From Patulibacter americanus DSM 16676 (lineage in GTDB: Bacteria; Actinomycetota; Thermoleophilia; Solirubrobacterales; Solirubrobacteraceae), in the NCBI RefSeq assembly GCF_000420025.1, contig NZ_ATUD01000006.1, positions 124,001 through 188,000 on the forward strand: DNA of 64,000 nt, read 5' to 3'. The notes under the pieces were generated by a model. It did not search any database, had not been told where the DNA came from, and saw nothing but the letters and a program-made list of their open reading frames with translations. Each line of letters starts with the position of its first letter. Position 1 is the first letter of the stretch. Shown here piece by piece: positions 18,203 to 28,178 of this stretch. A program made the translations under genes and the position numbers.

Positions 18203-19696
18203 GTGTCCGACCCGCCCTCGACGCCCGACGCCACCGACGTGCTCGACGCCGGCGGCGGTGCGGGCGACCGCGTCATCTCCGGCGGCACCCTGCGCATCGC
18301 GTTCTACGCGCTCGGTTCGCTCCTCGCCGTGGCGTCCACCGCGTTCGTCTCCCGCCACCTCGGCATCGCGGCGTTCGACGGGTTCGCGACCGTCCTGTCG
18401 CTGACGGCGGTCGCGCTGCTGGTCACGGACTTCGGGCTCGCGGCCCTGGGCGTGCGCGAGTACGTGGCGCGGACGGGCGAGGACCGTGCGCACGTCATGG
18501 CCGTCCTCGTGGCCCTGCGGCTGCTGCTGATGGTGCTCGCCACCGTCGCGATGCTCGTCTTCGCCCTGCTCAGCGGGTTCTCGAGCACGCTCGTGGCCGG
18601 TACGGCCGTGGCCGGCGTCGGCCTGATCGTGCAGGCCGTCCCGGCGACCTACAGCCTGCCGCTGGCGGCCACGCTGCGGCTGGGCTGGGTCGGCGCGATC
18701 GACTTCATCCGCCAGGCGGTGCAGGCCGTCGGACTGATCGTGCTCGTGCTGCTCGGGGCGGGCACCGTGCCGCTCCTGGGATCGATGGTCCCCGCAGGCC
18801 TCGTGTCGTTGGCCGTCGCCGCCTGGGTCGCCCGGGGGCTAGCGCCCTTGTGGCCGCGCTGGGATTGGCGCGAGATGACGAGCCTGCTGAGGATGGCGAT
18901 GAGCTACGCCATCGGCACGAGCATCGGGTCGATCTACGCCTACGTCGCCCAGATCGTCACCCACCTGTCGACGACGGAGCACGAGAGCGGGCTCTTCGCC
19001 CTGTCGTTCCGCGTCTTCTCCGTGATCGTGGCCGTGGCGATCATCGCCGTCGGCAGCGCCTACCCGATCCTCACGCGCGCGGCGGGCGACGACCCGGAGC
19101 GGTTCGGCTACGCGGGGACCCGGCTCTACGAGGGCATCGTGCTCATCGGGCTGCTGGCGGCCGTGGGAATCGGCGTCGGCGCGCCGGCGATCGTCGAGAT
19201 CCTCGGCGGCCCGGAGTTCCGCGACGCGGTGGACGTCGCCCGGTTGCACGCGGCCGCCATCCCCGGGTCGTTCGCCGTCGCCGCCGGGTCGTTCCTGCTG
19301 CTGGCAACGCGGCAGCACCGCACGCTCTTGCGCATCAACGTGGGGGTGCTGACCGTGAGCATCGTCCTCACCGCCGCCATGGCATCGGCCTGGGGAGCCG
19401 ATGGCGCCGCGGCCGCGATGGTGCTCACGGAGTACGGGCTCGCGGCGGCCTTCTTCGTCGCGCTCCGCCGGGGCGGCCACGGCGTGTCGTTCGGCCAGCG
19501 CCCGCTGGTGTCGCTGATCGTTGCGGCGGGGGCCTCGATCGCTGCGGCCGCCGCTCTCGCCACACTGGTCGGCGGCGTCGCGGTGACCGCCGTCTGGGCG
19601 GCGGTCGCCTGCGTCGTCTTCCTCGGCGTCGCGCTCGCCACAGGAGGCGTGCCCGCCGAGATCACCGCGGTGGTGCGGGCTCGGCTGGGACGCTAG
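18203..19696 (+). CDS. Wzx-like polysaccharide flippase
   Basis: 497 residues with about 12-14 membrane helices and a cytoplasmic N-terminal tail of some 30 residues. The pattern (helix-rich, small loops, RLGWVGAIDFIRQ in a central loop, ILTRAAGDDPERFG between later helices) is that of the Wzx/MATE-like polysaccharide transporter superfamily, which moves undecaprenyl-PP-linked repeat units to the outer face. GTG 18203 is chosen because TACCCT lies eight bases upstream. The stop shares the palindrome CTAG with the convergent FkbM gene's stop. It implies a Wzx/Wzy-type route alongside the Wzm/Wzt exporter. Confidence 0.85.
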   Translation: MSDPPSTPDATDVLDAGGGAGDRVISGGTLRIAFYALGSLLAVASTAFVSRHLGIAAFDGFATVLSLTAVALLVTDFGLAALGVREYVARTGEDRAHVMAVLVALRLLLMVLATVAMLVFALLSGFSSTLVAGTAVAGVGLIVQAVPATYSLPLAATLRLGWVGAIDFIRQAVQAVGLIVLVLLGAGTVPLLGSMVPAGLVSLAVAAWVARGLAPLWPRWDWREMTSLLRMAMSYAIGTSIGSIYAYVAQIVTHLSTTEHESGLFALSFRVFSVIVAVAIIAVGSAYPILTRAAGDDPERFGYAGTRLYEGIVLIGLLAAVGIGVGAPAIVEILGGPEFRDAVDVARLHAAAIPGSFAVAAGSFLLLATRQHRTLLRINVGVLTVSIVLTAAMASAWGADGAAAAMVLTEYGLAAAFFVALRRGGHGVSFGQRPLVSLIVAAGASIAAAAALATLVGGVAVTAVWAAVACVVFLGVALATGGVPAEITAVVRARLGR

Positions 19697-20499
19697 ACCA
19701 GCGGAGAGATGTCGGCACGCCGGTAGAGCAGGTCGAACGGGCTCAGCCGCCGGTCGACGACATACCGCTCCCCCAGCGCGGCGGTCACCGCCGCGACCGC
19801 TGCGTCGTCGCGGACCTCGACGACGGCCCACTTGGGAGCGTGCCTCTGCAGGTCGAGGCCCGCGAGCGCGGGGACCTCGTAGCCCTCGATGTCGAGCGAC
19901 AGCAGGTCGAGCTCCGAGATCCCTGCGTCGTCGAGGACGGAGGAGAGCGTGCGCGCCGGGACGTCGACGTCGTAGGGCTCTTCGAGTCCCAAAGCCGACA
20001 CCTGGGCGGACCAGGAGAGGTCGTCCTCATCCGCGATGTGCGTGCCCGCTACGACGGACATCAGGCCGCCGTAGCGCATGGAGATCGTGCCGCCGACATG
20101 GTCGGCGGGCACGAGCGCGGCTTCGAACACCTGCGCGTCGCGGTTGCGTCGGGCCTCGGCCGCCAGGTGGGGGATGGGCTCGACCAACACGCCCTTCCAT
20201 CCGTGGAAGCGCTCGAGCAGGTACGTGTTGCTCTGCTCGAAGCCGTCGTTGCCGCCGGCCTCGAGGAACGTGCCGCCGTCCGGAAGCAACGCTGCGAGCG
20301 TCACGTCCATGTCGTAGAGCGCCGGACGGGAGAGGGCCTGGCTGCCCGTGCTCTCCTCCTTGATCCGCCGACGCCGCTTGGCCGCGCGGCGCTGGCGGAT
20401 GTAGGTCTGGCGCCAGCTCGAAGGCAAGTGCTGCACGGCAGACGCCGCCACGCGCACGTGCACCGGCAACTCCGGCGACTGCGGTTCAGGGGTAGGCAT
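19693..20499 (-). CDS. FkbM-family methyltransferase
   Basis: 268 residues. A basic N-terminal extension (about 1-70, many Arg/Lys) precedes the FkbM domain: FLEAGGNDGFEQSNTY is motif I and LDLLSLDIEGYEVPAL is the family hallmark. It would O-methylate a hydroxyl on a sugar residue, as FkbM proteins commonly do in glycan clusters. The ATG at 20499 is preceded at seven bases by TACGGT. It is divergent from rfbC and convergent with the flippase, overlapping its stop by three bases. Confidence 0.86.
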   Translation of the reverse strand: MPTPEPQSPELPVHVRVAASAVQHLPSSWRQTYIRQRRAAKRRRRIKEESTGSQALSRPALYDMDVTLAALLPDGGTFLEAGGNDGFEQSNTYLLERFHGWKGVLVEPIPHLAAEARRNRDAQVFEAALVPADHVGGTISMRYGGLMSVVAGTHIADEDDLSWSAQVSALGLEEPYDVDVPARTLSSVLDDAGISELDLLSLDIEGYEVPALAGLDLQRHAPKWAVVEVRDDAAVAAVTAALGERYVVDRRLSPFDLLYRRADISPLV

Positions 20500-20506
20500 C
20501 TTGCGG

Positions 20507-20556
20507 ACCGTAACCCGTTCTGTGACGGGCGGGCTGCGCGGTGTGGCCAATACAGT
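20507..20556. promoter_or_regulatory. Divergent promoters, FkbM methyltransferase and rfbC
   Basis: Minus-strand TACGGT (20512-20507) and plus-strand TACAGT (20551-20556) lie seven and six bases from their starts, within a 63-base gap. A 5-bp inverted repeat CCCGT-N6-ACGGG (20514-20529) sits between them and could be a shared operator; that role is speculative. Confidence 0.5.
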
Positions 20557-20562
20557 GGCCGC

Positions 20563-21120
20563 ATGGACGTGCGCGACACCACCTTGCCCGACGCCAAGCT
20601 GATCGTCCCCCGGGTGTTCCCCGACGACCGTGGCTTCTTCGCCGAGACGTTCCGCGAGAACGTCTTGGCTGACGCGGGCATCCACGACACCTGGGTGCAG
20701 GACAACCACTCGCGCTCCTCCTACGGCGTGGTCCGCGGCCTGCACTTCCAGATCGGCCGGGGCGCCGCCAAGCTCGTGCGCTGTGGTCGGGGCCACATCT
20801 GGGACGTCATCGTCGACCTGCGCAAGGGTTCGCCGACTTACGCCAAGTGGGAGGGCTTCGACCTGACCGACGAGAACATGCACGCGCTCTACGTGCCGGT
20901 GGGTTTCGCGCACGGGTTCTGCGTCATGAGCGACGTCGCTGACGTGCTGTACAAGCAGACGAACTACTACTCGGGCGAGGTCGAGCGGGGTATCGCGTAC
21001 GACGACGCGGAGGTAGCCGTGCGCTGGCCCATCGAACAACCAAACATCGTGGTTTCCCAGCGCGACGCCGGGGGGCCGGCCCTTACCGATGTGGCGGGCG
21101 GCCTCGACTTCGTGTATTGA
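20563..21120 (+). CDS. rfbC: dTDP-4-dehydrorhamnose 3,5-epimerase
   Basis: 185-residue cupin enzyme of the dTDP-L-rhamnose pathway (RmlC), epimerising C3 and C5 of the 4-keto-6-deoxy sugar. Visible features are FFAETF at 25-30, the catalytic His61 in RGLHFQ, VPVGFAHGF at 111-119 and Tyr130 in DVLYK. Length is normal. TACAGT six bases upstream of the ATG indicates a leaderless start. RmlA, RmlB and RmlD are not in the window, so either they lie elsewhere or this enzyme serves another dTDP-sugar. The rhamnosyltransferase-like protein at 33.4 kb would use the product. Confidence 0.93.
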   Translation: MDVRDTTLPDAKLIVPRVFPDDRGFFAETFRENVLADAGIHDTWVQDNHSRSSYGVVRGLHFQIGRGAAKLVRCGRGHIWDVIVDLRKGSPTYAKWEGFDLTDENMHALYVPVGFAHGFCVMSDVADVLYKQTNYYSGEVERGIAYDDAEVAVRWPIEQPNIVVSQRDAGGPALTDVAGGLDFVY

Positions 21121-21179
21121 GCGCTCGTAAGACCGGAATCGGGGGGGCATCGAACCCCGGCCGCCGGGTAATTGAGAAC

Positions 21180-22883
21180 ATGATCACGCTTTGCTTGCCC
21201 GAGTCACTTAGCCGTCGCGCCATGAGGCGTGCGTTGGGCGCCATCGCGGCCGGTGCGGCGGCGAGCGCTTTCGCTGCAGATGCCCGCGCGGGGACGTATG
21301 ACGTGTGGACGTGCCGAGCCCCCGACGGTGCGCCCGCAGCCACCGGTGACGCGGCTGGCGGTTGGGCGGCGGCTTCCTCAAATACCGCCGCCAGCGGGGG
21401 AAACACCTCCGAGGACAGCTGCGGAACGGGCGGAGCTCTGCGCTTGCGTCACGCTCACGCCGCACCTCAGCCGGCCAACTCGGCTATCGCTTGGCGGTTC
21501 GATGCGCCCGCGTCCACGCTAATTCGCGGCTATGCACTCGACCTCTCGGGCTTCGCTAGGCCTTCGATCCCCGGTGGAAGCCTGTTCGGCGAGATCGCCG
21601 TGCACACGTCTGACCAGCTCGACCCAAACTACGACGAGCGGTTCTATGGAAGTGGTTCGGTGGCGCGGCACACCCTGACTCGCACCGGGAAGTCCGCTCG
21701 ATCACTTTCGGTACGCGCTGTCTGTTCAGATGCGGCGCTCAGCGGCGAGGTGTGCGCGCCCGGCGACTACGGCGCGGCAGTCCAAGTCGACATCCACCGG
21801 GCAACGGTCACGCTGGAAGACCGGGACGCCCCTACCGTGACGAGCACGGCCGGCGATGCGGTGGTAAGCCCGTCGTGGGCCGGGAGTGCTGGCATCTCCG
21901 TGGCGGCCACCGACCAAGGCGGCGGCGTGTATCGCATGGGTGTCGAGATCGACGGCGAGATCCGTGCCTGGGTGCCGCTCGCCGCCATGCCTTGTCGGTC
22001 GTCGCCAGCTACCGACCGGACGTTCGTGGCGCCGAAGCCCTGCCCGGCGACGGTCGGCGGCACCCAGACCATCTCCATGGCTGACTTGCCGGAGGGAATC
22101 CACTCCGTCCGCGTCGTGGTCGAGGACGCCGCGGGCAATCAGACCACCGCCTACGGGCCGGCGACAAAGACGATCACGCGCTCGAGCAGCCCGCCCGCGG
22201 GGGGGCCTACGCCGGATGACCTCGGCCCGCTCAACGGCGATCCGGCTGTCGCCACCGCGCGGTTGCGCGCATCGTGGTCCGGCACGGAGTCCACGACTCG
22301 GACTGTCCGGTTCAACAGCCGTCCGACGCTCCGAGGCCAACTCACGACGGTCGAGGGGCAGCCCATCAAGGGGGCCTTTGTGCGGGTGTCGATGACGCGG
22401 GCAGCGCGCAACTCGCCCGCGTTCGAGCGTGACTCGCTGCGGACGAGCTCGACGGGGCGGTTCAGCTGGAAGCTGCCCAAGGGCGTGTCGTCGCGGAGCA
22501 TCCGCCTGAGCTACCACCAGCGCGTCCGTGAGCCGAAGGCCGCAGCCACGGCGAACCTGCGCCTCGTCGTCAAGGCGGGCCTCCGTCTGGGGCTGAATCG
22601 CCGCACGGTGCGCCGAGGTCAGTCCCTGACGCTCACCGGCACCGTGCTGGGGCGGCCGATGCCGAAGATCGGCAAGGTCGTGGAACTGCAGGCCCGGGAC
22701 CGGGGCGGGAAGTGGATCACCTTCCGTACGGTTCGGACCAATCGGACGGGCCAGTTCAAGGCCCGCTACCGGTTCCGCAACCGTGGCCCCGCAACCTTCG
22801 AGATGCGCGCCCGAGCCCGGCGGTCGGGCGACTACCCGTACGCCACCGGTTCGTCGGCCATGCGGCGCGTGCGGGTCCGCTGA
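21180..22883 (+). CDS. Secreted Ig-like repeat protein, function unknown
   Basis: About 567 residues. A Sec signal peptide (RRALGAIAAGAAASAFAADARA) is followed by GTYDVWTCR, a recurrent mature N-terminus in actinobacterial secreted proteins as I recall. Residues about 40-240 look like a lectin/concanavalin-type beta domain with several Cys. Then come an Ig-like domain with a VEDAAGN motif and two C-terminal Ig-like repeats rich in Thr, Gly and Arg. Start uncertain: ATG 21180 follows TAATTG at five bases; ATG 21222 gives a shorter signal peptide. Codon use looks less GC-biased than its neighbours by eye. It may bind surface glycan, but nothing proves it. Confidence 0.72.
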   Translation: MITLCLPESLSRRAMRRALGAIAAGAAASAFAADARAGTYDVWTCRAPDGAPAATGDAAGGWAAASSNTAASGGNTSEDSCGTGGALRLRHAHAAPQPANSAIAWRFDAPASTLIRGYALDLSGFARPSIPGGSLFGEIAVHTSDQLDPNYDERFYGSGSVARHTLTRTGKSARSLSVRAVCSDAALSGEVCAPGDYGAAVQVDIHRATVTLEDRDAPTVTSTAGDAVVSPSWAGSAGISVAATDQGGGVYRMGVEIDGEIRAWVPLAAMPCRSSPATDRTFVAPKPCPATVGGTQTISMADLPEGIHSVRVVVEDAAGNQTTAYGPATKTITRSSSPPAGGPTPDDLGPLNGDPAVATARLRASWSGTESTTRTVRFNSRPTLRGQLTTVEGQPIKGAFVRVSMTRAARNSPAFERDSLRTSSTGRFSWKLPKGVSSRSIRLSYHQRVREPKAAATANLRLVVKAGLRLGLNRRTVRRGQSLTLTGTVLGRPMPKIGKVVELQARDRGGKWITFRTVRTNRTGQFKARYRFRNRGPATFEMRARARRSGDYPYATGSSAMRRVRVR

Positions 22884-22886
22884 GCA

Positions 22887-22938
22887 GCGGCACAGACTGA
22901 GGGACCCGCGGGTCACCGTGCGGTCCCTCAGCTGCCGC
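22887..22938 (+). terminator. Strong intrinsic terminator after the Ig-like gene
   Basis: Nested stem: GCGGCA (22887-22892) with TGCCGC (22933-22938), and CTGAGGGACC (22897-22906) with GGTCCCTCAG (22922-22931), followed by TTT. It starts four bases after the stop codon. Confidence 0.75.
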
Positions 22939-22957
22939 TTTCCGCCATCCTGTCCCC

Positions 22958-23956
22958 GTGGACACCGACGTCGCCCCCGCGCCGCGCCGCGCGCAGTTCC
23001 TCCGCCGCCGCTTCCGCACCAGCCCAGAGCGCATGCTGCTCGCGGCCCGGCTGACCCTGATTGCCAACGTCGGGATCATGCTCACGGGCGCCCTGGTGCG
23101 GGTCACGGGCTCAGGCCTGGGCTGCTCGAACTGGCCGAAGTGCGAGACCCGGGTGCTGCCCACGGAGGCGCACGCGCCGACGTTCATCGAGTTCGGCAAC
23201 CGGCTGCTCACCTTCGCCGACAGCGCGGCCGCGATCTTCGCGATCTTCTGCGCGCTCACGCTGGTGACGTACCGGCGCGAGCTGCTCTGGTACTCCGTCG
23301 GGATCCTCGGCGGCATCGCGCTGCAGGCGGTCATCGGCGGCCTCAGCGTGCTCTACAAGCTCGACTGGATCTGGATCAGCGCGCACTACATGGCCTCGGC
23401 CCTGCTGCTGCTCATCCCCGCTGCGATCTTGACGTGGAAGGCCGGGCAGGGGACGAAGGCGCCCCGCGACCACCAGGCCCCCGACGCCCTGACGGCCCGC
23501 GCCGTGTTCGCGCTGCTCCCCCTCGGCGCGCTCGCCCTCTGGGCCGGCACCCTCTCGACGGCCGCGGGCCCGCACGCCGGCGGATCCGCGACGGAGGACG
23601 TCGTCGACCGCTTCGACATCCACGGGACCGGCACGCTGGAGTGGGTCGTGCAGCGCCACGGGGCCATCGCGGCCCTCTTCGGCATCGGCATCATCGTCGC
23701 CTGGGCCATCGCCAAGCGTCAGGGCGCCGGGGAGCGCCTGACCCTCGTGCTCACGCTCGCCGGGATGCTGGTGGCGGTACAGGGCATGCTCGGGCTCATC
23801 CAGTACGGGCTCGAGCTGCCGGGTGGACTTGTGTGGATCCACGTGACCCTGGCCACCCTCACGTGGGTGACCGTCGTCTGGGCCTGGCTCGTGGCCGGGC
23901 GAGCGAAGCGCTTCGCGACCGGGGCCGCAAACCCCGGCGTCGCAACCGCGGGCTAG
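22958..23956 (+). CDS. ctaA: Heme A synthase, CtaA/COX15 family
   Basis: 332-residue membrane enzyme with about eight helices in two four-helix halves. It oxidises the C8 methyl of heme O to heme A for aa3-type cytochrome oxidase. The first half has VTGSGLGCSNWPKC with the paired Cys56/Cys62 of the extracytoplasmic loop, then IEFGNRLLT (about 77-85) and His143 in SAHYMASALL. The second half has His234 in QRHGAIAALFG and a later WIHVTLATLTW. In this group an acidic residue replaces the first His, as in other actinobacteria from memory. GTG start; CATCCT six bases upstream is a weak box. Unrelated to the glycan genes. Confidence 0.92.
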   Translation: MDTDVAPAPRRAQFLRRRFRTSPERMLLAARLTLIANVGIMLTGALVRVTGSGLGCSNWPKCETRVLPTEAHAPTFIEFGNRLLTFADSAAAIFAIFCALTLVTYRRELLWYSVGILGGIALQAVIGGLSVLYKLDWIWISAHYMASALLLLIPAAILTWKAGQGTKAPRDHQAPDALTARAVFALLPLGALALWAGTLSTAAGPHAGGSATEDVVDRFDIHGTGTLEWVVQRHGAIAALFGIGIIVAWAIAKRQGAGERLTLVLTLAGMLVAVQGMLGLIQYGLELPGGLVWIHVTLATLTWVTVVWAWLVAGRAKRFATGAANPGVATAG

Positions 23957-23959
23957 CGT

Positions 23960-23991
23960 CCCGCCGCGCCGCCGGCCTGCGGCGCGGCGGG
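23960..23991. terminator. GC-rich hairpin after ctaA
   Basis: Perfect 13-bp stem CCCGCCGCGCCGC / GCGGCGCGGCGGG with a six-base loop, between ctaA and the convergent membrane-protein gene. It could stop both transcripts. Confidence 0.6.
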
Positions 23992-24042
23992 CGCCGCCTG
24001 TCGCGGGCCACTTCGGGGCCGCTCCGTCCCCGCCGGACGTGC

Positions 24043-24582
24043 TCAGGCGCGCCCCCGCGATGGGGCGGTCCCCTTCTGAGCCGGCAGGCTGAACGCCGCG
24101 TCGATCGCCAGCACGACGGTCCACAGGCCGGCCATCGCGGTCAGCGCCTTCGTGCGATCGGCGTCGCCGACGAGGACCGTCGCGCCCATCAGCAGGCCGC
24201 AGCCGATGGCCCACGCCAGCGCGTGGCGCAGCCACGTCTGGCGCTCGGCACGCGTGCGCGCCGAGCCCGACGTGGGCTTCGGCGCGGGGGGCGGGCCGCC
24301 GGCCAAGCGATGGGCGACGCGCACGTCCGCCCAGGCGATGAATCGGCGGCCGAAGGCGACGCTGACCCCCAGGTAGACCGCCGCGAGTGCGTGACCCGTC
24401 GAGGCCGTGGCCCCGTCGCGCAGGTCGAGCGTCACGGCGGCGAGCAGCGCCAGGTCGACCAGCGGTGTCATGGCCAGCAGCAGCATCCCGAGGTCGCGCC
24501 GGCGGAGTGCGTAGCGGGTGAGCAGGCCGGCGGCGACGAGGACCCAGAAGCCGATCTCGGCGGCGGCGATGAAGGCGATCAT
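24043..24582 (-). CDS. Small integral membrane protein, TetR-regulated candidate
   Basis: 179 residues with about five hydrophobic segments: two in the first 55 residues, one around 65-80 and two in the C-terminal third. A charged loop in the middle is rich in Pro, Arg and Ser. No family motif is recognised. It is divergent from a TetR gene. The minus-strand TAGAAC box, six bases before the ATG, overlaps the palindrome at 24591-24610, so TetR probably represses this gene. Such pairs are often small transport or envelope proteins with a dedicated regulator; the substrate is unknown. Confidence 0.65.
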   Translation of the reverse strand: MIAFIAAAEIGFWVLVAAGLLTRYALRRRDLGMLLLAMTPLVDLALLAAVTLDLRDGATASTGHALAAVYLGVSVAFGRRFIAWADVRVAHRLAGGPPPAPKPTSGSARTRAERQTWLRHALAWAIGCGLLMGATVLVGDADRTKALTAMAGLWTVVLAIDAAFSLPAQKGTAPSRGRA

Positions 24583-24588
24583 GAATCT

Positions 24589-24610
24589 GTTCTAGCACGG
24601 TCGTGCGAGA
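24589..24610. promoter_or_regulatory. TetR operator overlapping a divergent promoter
   Basis: Arms TCTAGCACG (24591-24599) and CGTGCGAGA (24602-24610) match at eight of nine positions around a two-base spacer. The left arm overlaps the minus-strand -10 (24594-24589) of the membrane-protein gene, and the site lies 34 bases before the TetR start. Size and symmetry suit a TetR dimer. Confidence 0.6.
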
Positions 24611-24643
24611 AAGTGGCAGCACAGATGTGTCACCATGTGCCCA

Positions 24644-25255
24644 GTGCCGAAGCTCGTCGACCATGAGGCCCGCCGTCGCGACGTCGCGCACGCCGTGTGG
24701 CGCGTCGTCCGCCGGGAGGGGCTCGACGGGGCCTCCGTCCGGGCGGTCGCGGTCGAGGCCGGGTTGTCGACCGGCTCGATGCGCCACTACTTCGACGGCC
24801 AGGCCGACCTGCAACGGACGGCGATGGAGGAGCTCACGGCCCGCGTCGGGGCACGACTGGCCGGCCTGGATCCGAGCGGGCGGCCCCCCGAGGTGGCCCG
24901 GCGGATCGTCGCCGAGCTGCTGCCGCTCGACGATGAACGGCAGGCCGAGGCCGAGGCCTGGTTCGCGTTCGTCGCGCGGGCGCGGACCGACGAGGCGTTC
25001 CGCGAGCTGGCGAACCGGAGCTACGAGGGGTTGCGAGCGCTCGTCCGGCAGATCGTGGCGCTCGCGCAGGGGGTCGACCTCGAGATGACCCCGGACGCCG
25101 AACCGCCCGAGGTCGACGAGGTCGAGGTGGAGCGGCTCTTCGCGCTCCTGGACGGTCTGGTGCTGCACGCGGTGCAGCGCCCCGGGCTCGTCCCGGCCGA
25201 GACGCTGCTCGCCGTCGTCGACCGCCACCTGAAGGGGCTGATCGACGGCGGTTGA
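24644..25255 (+). CDS. TetR-family transcriptional regulator
   Basis: 203 residues. The N-terminal helix-turn-helix is ASVRAVAVEAGLSTGSMRHYF (about 31-51), a strong TetR match of the BetI/AcrR kind. The C-terminal ligand domain is helical and Glu-rich. Start taken as GTG 24644 because VPKLVDHEARRR is the common TetR opening; an in-frame ATG at 24635 adds three residues and is equally possible. It probably represses itself and the divergent membrane protein through the palindrome between them. The inducer is unknown. Confidence 0.88.
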   Translation: MPKLVDHEARRRDVAHAVWRVVRREGLDGASVRAVAVEAGLSTGSMRHYFDGQADLQRTAMEELTARVGARLAGLDPSGRPPEVARRIVAELLPLDDERQAEAEAWFAFVARARTDEAFRELANRSYEGLRALVRQIVALAQGVDLEMTPDAEPPEVDEVEVERLFALLDGLVLHAVQRPGLVPAETLLAVVDRHLKGLIDGG

Positions 25256-25307
25256 GTGGTCGCGAGGGCGCCGTCGGGCCCTGCCGCCGGCGCCTACCGC
25301 GGGCGGC

Positions 25308-27134
<1,827 letters not shown>

Positions 27135-27150
27135 GACTGGGGGATTCCTC

Positions 27151-27432
27151 CTACGTGTAGACGATCCTGCGCAGCTGCCGGAGCGACAGCGCAGGAGGGC
27201 TGAACAGGCGGCGACCCAACTCGGACGAGATGCGCGCGAACGCGTCGTCGTTGCGGATACCCCGCGATTGCAGTTCGGTGTGACGGCGCCGGACGAAGGC
27301 CTGCACGTCCTCGTCGAAGTACGCGAGCACCTCGGCGATGACGCGATCGGCCTCACCCGGGCTGAGCGACGTGGTGCGCGTGAGGTACGCCTGCAGCTCC
27401 CCGAAGTCGGCGCGGTCGGTCACGAGGGGCAT
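27151..27432 (-). CDS. Conserved 93-residue protein of unknown function
   Basis: Helical, charged protein with the pattern YFDEDVQAFVRRRHTELQS and a C-terminal SLRQLRRIVYT. I recall this RQLRR(I/L)(I/V)Y ending from small uncharacterised proteins in many bacteria. Its stop lies 16 bases before glmS and contains part of the glmS SD, so it is the first gene of a glmS operon. A perfect palindrome lies 32 bases upstream of the start. No function can be assigned. Confidence 0.65.
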   Translation of the reverse strand: MPLVTDRADFGELQAYLTRTTSLSPGEADRVIAEVLAYFDEDVQAFVRRRHTELQSRGIRNDDAFARISSELGRRLFSPPALSLRQLRRIVYT

Positions 27433-27463
27433 CGTGGCACATGTGGACCCCTTTGCGGGGATC

Positions 27464-27481
27464 CTGCCCGAAATCGGGCAG
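27464..27481 (-). promoter_or_regulatory. Perfect palindrome upstream of the glmS operon
   Basis: CTGCCCGA-AA-TCGGGCAG: 8-bp arms with no mismatch and a two-base spacer, 32 bases before the first gene. Either an operator for a dimeric regulator or, in RNA, a 5' UTR hairpin. Confidence 0.5.
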
Positions 27482-27593
27482 AAATGAGTCGAACTGTGTC
27501 GGCTCTGTGCGCGATTGCGACGTGTTCGCGCCGGGCGCGCGCCGGTGCTGCGCAGGGTGCCGCGCGGACGGCCGTGGCAGGCACGCTCCTTTG

Positions 27594-27926
27594 GTGCCCG
27601 ATCGACGGCTCCCCATCCCGCCCGTGCCCGGCTGGACCGTCCGCCCGGCCCGAGGGCCGTGGGGCCGCGCGCGCGGCCTGCTCGGCAGGCGACTGCTGCC
27701 GGAGCACGAGGGGCTGTGGCTCCCTGCGCGCTCCGTGCACACGGTGGGGATGCGCATGCGGCTCGACCTCGTGTGGCTCGACGAGCACGGGGCGCCGGTG
27801 CGGACGGACCGTGACGTCGGGCCGTGGCGGATCCGAACGTGCGTGCGGGCCCGCGGTGGCGTGGTCGAGGTGGGCGCGGGCCGCGGGCCGGCGCTCGCCG
27901 CGGCGCTCGGGCCCAAGCCCGGCTAG
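27594..27926 (+). CDS. DUF192-family protein
   Basis: 110 residues with the DUF192 layout: ARGLLGRRLLPEHEGLWL, then SVHTVGMRMRLDLVWLDEHG, a Trp-Arg strand and ARGGVVEVGAGRG. The family is small, beta-rich and sometimes secreted; its function is unknown. Here no signal peptide is evident. GTG 27594 is the likeliest start; neither an SD nor a -10 box supports it. The stop shares a CTAG with the convergent 40-codon gene. Confidence 0.7.
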   Translation: MPDRRLPIPPVPGWTVRPARGPWGRARGLLGRRLLPEHEGLWLPARSVHTVGMRMRLDLVWLDEHGAPVRTDRDVGPWRIRTCVRARGGVVEVGAGRGPALAAALGPKPG

Positions 27927-28045
27927 TCCTCGCGGTCCTGGCTGCGGCTGCGGGAGCCGCGGTAGACGAGCAGGCCGGCCATGCCCAGGACCACCGCCAT
28001 GCAGACGCCGGTCACGAGGTCGGAGGACACGGAGGCGAAGACCAT
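27923..28045 (-). CDS. 40-residue single-pass membrane peptide
   Basis: Short frame encoding a hydrophobic helix (VTGVCMAVVLGMAGLLVY, about residues 11-28) between a polar N-terminus and a basic/acidic tail (RGSRSRSQDRED). TACGAT on the minus strand lies six bases before the ATG, the same leaderless signature as longer genes here, which is the main reason to believe it. It would insert N-out/C-in by charge. No function known. Convergent with the DUF192 gene. Confidence 0.55.
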   Translation of the reverse strand: MVFASVSSDLVTGVCMAVVLGMAGLLVYRGSRSRSQDRED

Positions 28046-28119
28046 CGAACGATCGTACGCTCGTGCGGGCGCCACGCTACGCGCCCGTGGAGGACCGTGC
28101 ACTAGGCTGTCCTAGGCCC

Positions 28120-28161
28120 GGAGGGCGTCCGAGTCGTGTCCGTCTCCCCGTCCCGCCCTCC
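28120..28161 (+). promoter_or_regulatory. Leader hairpin hiding an SD before a GT2 gene
   Basis: GGAGGGCG (28120-28127) pairs perfectly with CGCCCTCC (28154-28161). The left arm is an SD ten bases before GTG 28136, which opens a ten-codon frame ending at TAG 28166-28168, just before the gene at 28179. TAGGCT at 28103-28108 can be the -10. This could be a leader-peptide or attenuation device; it is not proven. Confidence 0.4.
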
Positions 28162-28178
28162 AGCGTAGGCCCCCCTAG

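Noticed and set aside
19693-19696. Overlap of the flippase and FkbM stop codons
   Set aside because: Both stops use the CTAG palindrome; this is a normal convergent arrangement, also seen at 27923-27926, and needs no special explanation.
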